This document shows, in pieces, positions 7,727 through 11,117 of a stretch of 11,117 nucleotides of DNA. Origin of the DNA: Candidatus Moraniibacteriota bacterium (GTDB lineage: Bacteria > Patescibacteriota > Minisyncoccia > Moranbacterales > UBA2206); assembly GCA_023261605.1 (NCBI GenBank), contig JAHFOP010000011.1, positions 12,649 to 23,765 of the forward strand, in the 5' to 3' direction. How positions within the stretch are numbered: the first letter of the stretch is position 1; every line of letters starts with the position of its first letter. The position numbers and the translations under genes are program-made. Below the pieces are notes generated by a model. It worked only from the letters and a program-made list of their open reading frames with translations. It did no database searches and was not told where the DNA came from.

Positions 7727-7735
7727 AGTATAGCA
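7727..7735 (-). promoter_or_regulatory. Extended -10 promoter for the biotin/carboxylase operon
   Basis: On the minus strand the sequence reads TGCTATACT, an extended -10 element (TGn plus TATACT, 5 of 6 to consensus), about 20 bases from the birA ATG. A weak TTGTTA lies further upstream. The predicted 5' leader is only about a dozen bases with no ribosome binding site, so near-leaderless translation is expected. A short inverted repeat, CTTTAT (7714-7719) and ATAAAG (7735-7740), brackets the element and could be an operator (weak). Confidence 0.5.
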
Positions 7736-7750
7736 TAAAGAGGGTACTTC

Positions 7751-7780
7751 TTGGTAACAACTCAGTTTTTATGGTAAAAT
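7751..7780 (+). promoter_or_regulatory. Promoter for the ketosynthase operon (TTGGTA / extended -10 TGGTAAAAT)
   Basis: TTGGTA at 7751-7756 and TAAAAT at 7775-7780 are 18 bases apart; TGG directly before the hexamer makes an extended -10. Transcription would begin near 7787, three bases or so from the ATG at 7790, so the message is probably leaderless. It lies back to back with the birA promoter within 83 bases. Confidence 0.55.
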
Positions 7781-7789
7781 TATCATGGT

Positions 7790-8842
7790 ATGGAAGATAA
7801 TGAGGTTTTTCGCATCAAAAAGTTTATGGATATAATTAAATTTATTTGCGTGGTGATGTTGATTCTCATTCACGCACATATGGCCTTAGTAACTAATCAA
7901 TACTCGTTTTTTGATACTAGCGCATTATCCTATGAAATGACTAGTAGATTTATGTTTATTGGACTTTTCATAACTATTTTACCGGCTTTAGCGGGGTATG
8001 TATTCGGTCTGCAGAAAAAGATAGACATTAAAAAAACCATTACTTTGTTTTTGTTGTTTTTATGCGTTGGTTTTTTTATGAATGTCATTACTTGGGGTTG
8101 GGCGTATATTTTTTCCTGGAATGTCTTGCAATTTGTGGGGTTGTCTTTCTTGGTCATCGCCATTTTGATGAAATTTCTTACCGAATACGAAGTTTTTTTG
8201 TTGAGCGTAATAACAATTATGGCCGCCGCTTTCTTGAGCAATATTCTGGCACCTTATAATCCTAATAATTGGGTAGCCATCTTTGTTGGCGGGAGGAATG
8301 AGTTTGTACTTTGGCCATTTTTCCCATGGTTCGGAGTGGTGGGTAGCGGATTTCTTTATGCTAAATATCGGGTGAAGTATGGTGGCCGAAAATGGTTTAA
8401 TGCAATATCATTGGTTGGCGGATTATTTTTTATGGCAGTTGCTATTTTGAGGGGTGAGATTTCGGCGCGGATTGATCCAGATTATGTCTGGGGTCCGAGC
8501 ATTTTGACTCCGACACTAGGGTGGATATTGGCTACATTAGGATTATTCCTGATTTTGGTAGTTTTGGGGAGCTTATTTTCTGAAAAAATAAAATTAAGAA
8601 AGTATGGTATTATAAATAGCTATAGCAAAGGTATTATGTGGATTTATGTAGCGCAGATGTTTGTTAGTTTTAGAATGGCTATCTTTGCAAAAAAATTTTT
8701 TGAAACAGATAACCCATCTATTGGATATTTTTTATTTATGATTGTGATGTTAGTGATTGGATGGCTGGTTGGAGTCATAAGTATCAAACTGTTTCAAGAA
8801 AAAAAAATGGTAATTTTTCTAAAAAAATATAATGGAGAATAA
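7790..8842 (+). CDS. Multi-pass membrane acyltransferase-like protein (HGSNAT/DUF1624 type)
   Basis: A 350-residue integral membrane protein with about ten hydrophobic segments (near 13-34, 53-73, 81-104, 110-128, 133-153, 172-192, 203-220, 240-262, 280-296, 311-334). Features match the heparan-alpha-glucosaminide N-acetyltransferase (DUF1624) branch of the acyltransferase-3 clan: a first helix followed by paired histidines in LILIHAHM (H28, H30), WNVLQFVGLS (110-119), and PFFPWFG (176-182). Such proteins move acyl groups from a cytoplasmic donor to an acceptor in or across the membrane (family knowledge). The ATG is at the predicted transcription start. Its 3' end overlaps the ketosynthase gene by 11 bases, so the two are translated together; it may transfer the product of the synthase to a lipid or glycan, but this is inference. 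Assignment rests on motifs by eye and could instead be a generic acyltransferase-3 relative. Confidence 0.6.
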   Translation: MEDNEVFRIKKFMDIIKFICVVMLILIHAHMALVTNQYSFFDTSALSYEMTSRFMFIGLFITILPALAGYVFGLQKKIDIKKTITLFLLFLCVGFFMNVITWGWAYIFSWNVLQFVGLSFLVIAILMKFLTEYEVFLLSVITIMAAAFLSNILAPYNPNNWVAIFVGGRNEFVLWPFFPWFGVVGSGFLYAKYRVKYGGRKWFNAISLVGGLFFMAVAILRGEISARIDPDYVWGPSILTPTLGWILATLGLFLILVVLGSLFSEKIKLRKYGIINSYSKGIMWIYVAQMFVSFRMAIFAKKFFETDNPSIGYFLFMIVMLVIGWLVGVISIKLFQEKKMVIFLKKYNGE

Positions 8843-10889
8843 TTTTTATTATAATAATGATGTTTGTATCGTAGGTGTTGGTTGTGTTTTGCCGGAAGCG
8901 AATAATCCACAAGAGTTTTGGAAAAATATCACAAAAGGACACTGCTCAATACGCAAAATGCCAGAAGCGCGCTTTAGCAGCGATCTTTATCTAGACAAAA
9001 CCGGTGAATTTGAAGATAAAGTCTACTCTAATGAAGCTGCTTTTGTAGAGAGTGGGATATTTAACGGGACGGAGAATAATACTCGACTTAGCTTACTAGC
9101 TCTTGAGGCTACTAAGCAAGCCATAGCTTGTCTAAAAGATAAATCGCTGGATAAGTATAAAAAGAAGACGGCTGTTTTTTTAGGATGCATGAGTATTGAT
9201 GAAACATTAAATTTGCAAAAATTATATATACATAACAAGGAGTCTCTTGAAAAATATATAGAGGGCAGCTATCTGAAGAATAAAGATAAGATAATAAGAG
9301 ACATGAGGAATTATTTTTGCGGTCATACTTCCAGTAAGGAAGAGCTGATTGCTTCTACGATTGCAAATTATACCACTGGTTTTGTTAAGAAGCAGTTTGA
9401 TATATCAGGGCAAGGCTGTCTAGTAGACGCCGCTTGCGCTTCTTCCATGGCTGCTTTAGATATTTCTGTAGAAGCATTGAAAAATTATGAAACTGACACA
9501 GTGATAACAGGCGGAGTGGAAAGCAACCTTGATCCTGGCACGTTTGTACTGTTTGGAAAAGTAGGTGCCTTATCGAAAGGGGCGGGACGTCCTTTCGATA
9601 AGGATACGGATGGTTTGTCGCAAGGAGAAGGGGCTGTTATTTTTATCTTACAGAGAATGGAGGATGCTATTCGTGATAAGAACAGAATTTATGGGGTTAT
9701 AAAATCAATAGGTTCATCAAGCGATGGAAGGAGCTCTAGTCTATTTTCGCCATCTTCAACTGGGCAAGTCCTGGCTCTGGAAAAAGCCTATGCCGGTATA
9801 GATAAGACATTGATTGACTATATTGAATGTCACGGCACTGGCACAAAAGTTGGGGATGGAATAGAGGTAAAAGCATTAAATGAGTTTTTTTCGGGAAGTC
9901 GCATCCCAATCGGATCGGTCAAAGCGTTAATAGGGCATACTAAAGGTGCGGCGGGTGCGGCGGGTGTGTTGAAATGTATTCTAAGTATGGAAGTTAAAAT
10001 TATTCCAGCGTCACCTTATATCAACAATTCTATTGCTCCTGATGATGGTGCAGTTTATATAAACAAAAAAAATATCACAGTGTCGGGTGACAAAAAGACA
10101 TCCATGCGTTTTGGAATTTCTTCTTTCGGTTTCGGAAATATAAATTATCATGTTGTATTGGATGAATTTAGGAAAGATTATTCTATCCATAAAAGAGTAG
10201 CGCATGAAGCCAGTGCTGATAAGGAAATGGTTGTGATTATTGGTCGCGGGCAAGCGCTGCTGAATAAATTTAATGAGGAAGATATAATTGAAAAATTTAA
10301 AATTCCGCCACGTGGGATTGAACAGACTGACAAAACGCAGCTTCTTAGTCTTAAGGCTGTAGCGGATGCTTTTGAAAGGTCTAATATTGAGATAGACATG
10401 TTGGACAAGAATAAAGTGGTGGTTATTTCGGCCAGTACTTTGTGTTTGGATGCAGCAATTGATTTTGACGAAAGAGTTAGGCATTTTGAATTGAAAAAGG
10501 CACTGCCTTTTCTCAGTGGGGATGATCTCGGATTCATAATAAGACACAAGGAAAAATTTCCCAAAATTACCGAAGACACTAGCTCGGGAATTTTAAATAA
10601 TGTTATTTCTGGAAAAATTTGCAATACATTTGATTTTAAAGGAAAAAATTTCAACATTGATTCTGACTTTAATTCCGCTTCCATCGCCATGGATGTTATT
10701 CAGAGAGAATTGCGGAAAGAAGAGAGTGCTGTTGTTATCTTGGTTTTTTTTGATGAAAAATTAAATGAAAAATATATGAGAATTGAAAGAGGGGATGCAA
10801 CGTGCCTTATATTTTCGACATTAAACTATGCATTGGAAAAGAACTTTCCGATTCGAGAAACTTTAAAAAAAATAAATTATCATGATTAA
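8832..10889 (+). CDS. Ketosynthase (PKS/PUFA-synthase type) fused to half of a Cys-less ketosynthase
   Basis: A 685-residue beta-ketoacyl synthase that should catalyse decarboxylative condensation of malonyl units with an acyl chain. Residues 10-445 are a full KS: VDAACASSMAALD with nucleophile C202, ECHGTGT with H334, GSVKALIGHTKGAAG with H369, and GFGNINYHVVL near 433-443. The DAACASS form and long insertion around 125-175 are like type I polyketide or PUFA (PfaA/PfaC) ketosynthases rather than FabF. Residues about 466-685 resemble the N-terminal half of a second KS: KFKIPPRGIEQTDKTQLLSL (488-507), then ISGKICNTFDFKGKNF (592-607) and the active-site strand, where NIDSDFNSAS puts F613 in the Cys position. 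The C-terminal half with both histidines is missing. The arrangement recalls the KS-chain-length-factor pair of PfaC, but shortened. No acyl carrier domain is present. The stop overlaps the next gene by 8 bases. Confidence 0.88.
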   Translation: MENNFYYNNDVCIVGVGCVLPEANNPQEFWKNITKGHCSIRKMPEARFSSDLYLDKTGEFEDKVYSNEAAFVESGIFNGTENNTRLSLLALEATKQAIACLKDKSLDKYKKKTAVFLGCMSIDETLNLQKLYIHNKESLEKYIEGSYLKNKDKIIRDMRNYFCGHTSSKEELIASTIANYTTGFVKKQFDISGQGCLVDAACASSMAALDISVEALKNYETDTVITGGVESNLDPGTFVLFGKVGALSKGAGRPFDKDTDGLSQGEGAVIFILQRMEDAIRDKNRIYGVIKSIGSSSDGRSSSLFSPSSTGQVLALEKAYAGIDKTLIDYIECHGTGTKVGDGIEVKALNEFFSGSRIPIGSVKALIGHTKGAAGAAGVLKCILSMEVKIIPASPYINNSIAPDDGAVYINKKNITVSGDKKTSMRFGISSFGFGNINYHVVLDEFRKDYSIHKRVAHEASADKEMVVIIGRGQALLNKFNEEDIIEKFKIPPRGIEQTDKTQLLSLKAVADAFERSNIEIDMLDKNKVVVISASTLCLDAAIDFDERVRHFELKKALPFLSGDDLGFIIRHKEKFPKITEDTSSGILNNVISGKICNTFDFKGKNFNIDSDFNSASIAMDVIQRELRKEESAVVILVFFDEKLNEKYMRIERGDATCLIFSTLNYALEKNFPIRETLKKINYHD

Positions 10890-11117
10890 AAGTAAAGGAC
10901 GTTATTTTGGGGAATATGAAATTATAATCGATAAATATTCAGGGAAAGATTTTTCTCAAAGGTGTTTTGTGTTTCCCGGTCAAGGAGTGGCGTATCCTGG
11001 CATGGCGCAGGAGATTTATGCTCAATCAAAAATTATTCAGGATAAATTTTTAGAAGCGGATAACTTTGCGAAGAAAGTTGGTTTGCAAAAAATATCTGAT
11101 TATATTTTGAATCCGGA
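10882..11117 (+). CDS. Acyltransferase/malonyltransferase (FabD/PfaB-like), 3' truncated
   Basis: ATG at 10882 overlaps the ketosynthase stop (ATGATTAA, 8 shared bases) and the frame stays open to the window edge, giving 78 codons. After a lead of about 27 residues comes CFVFPGQGVAYPGMAQEIY (28-46), the N-terminal signature of the malonyl-CoA/acyl-CoA transferase fold, with the FPGQG loop that forms part of the oxyanion hole. The nucleophilic GHSxG lies beyond the window, so catalysis cannot be confirmed. It would load malonyl (from the carboxylase operon) onto a carrier protein for the ketosynthase. The 8-base overlap implies translational coupling and a stoichiometric partnership. It could be a stand-alone transferase or the N-terminus of a larger multidomain synthase. 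Confidence 0.82.
   Translation, partial: MIKSKGRYFGEYEIIIDKYSGKDFSQRCFVFPGQGVAYPGMAQEIYAQSKIIQDKFLEADNFAKKVGLQKISDYILNP

Noticed and set aside
9945..9968. Short GGTGCGGCG tandem repeat
   Set aside because: It encodes the conserved Gly-Ala-Ala-Gly run after the ketosynthase H369, so it is coding constraint, not a functional repeat.
10011..10690. Two long minus-strand frames (178 and 170 residues) under the half ketosynthase
   Set aside because: Both are antisense to a sequence with clear ketosynthase motifs and have no recognisable domains or start signals.

Overview
The window looks like a fragment of a low-GC bacterial genome, most likely from an uncultured lineage. Candidate Phyla Radiation/Patescibacteria is my best guess, with moderate to low confidence. 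The reasons are a tight layout with overlapping or 1-10 bp gene junctions, almost no Shine-Dalgarno sequences, proteins that diverge from textbook families at normally fixed positions, and a prepilin-type peptidase with a long C-terminal extension. TGA is used as a normal stop (end of the radical SAM gene at 1528-1530 and of the biotin-carrier gene), which argues against lineages that recode TGA. No tRNA, rRNA, CRISPR array or insertion sequence was seen, and no stretch over 300 bases lacks a gene.

Region 1 (2-2483, + strand): a three-gene run made of a 5'-truncated protein with cysteine-rich C-terminal clusters (probably a radical SAM enzyme), a complete radical SAM enzyme with a SPASM/twitch-like cysteine tail, and a membrane aspartyl peptidase of the A24 (prepilin/preflagellin) family. 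It ends at a bidirectional hairpin terminator (2485-2515) shared with the gene that faces it.

Region 2 (2522-3374, - strand): a lipoprotein of the alpha/beta hydrolase fold, broken by an exact 55-bp tandem duplication. Removing one copy restores a single 265-residue frame with a complete Ser-Asp-His set. It is the only gene in the window with a strong Shine-Dalgarno.

Region 3 (3480-7706, - strand): a compact operon running birA-like biotin ligase, AccB-like biotin carrier, then a 973-residue fusion of biotin carboxylase and both carboxyltransferase halves. Together these make a complete and unusually packaged acetyl/acyl-CoA carboxylase, which is expected to supply malonyl-CoA. The carrier has Asn-Lys-Asn where nearly all biotin carriers have Met-Lys-Met.

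Region 4 (7790-11117, + strand): the divergent partner operon, separated from birA by only 83 bp that hold back-to-back extended -10 promoters. It encodes a multi-pass membrane acyltransferase-like protein, a ketosynthase of the polyketide/PUFA-synthase type fused to half of a second, cysteine-less ketosynthase, and the start of a malonyl/acyl-transferase (FabD/PfaB-like), which runs off the window. The three genes overlap by 8-11 bp.

Regions 3 and 4 together read as one system: malonyl-CoA synthesis on one side, and loading, condensation and possibly membrane-linked acyl transfer on the other. In a lineage usually thought to lack fatty acid synthesis, this would be a self-contained, largely undescribed lipid or polyketide synthase locus. 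The product cannot be told from this window because the downstream genes are cut off.
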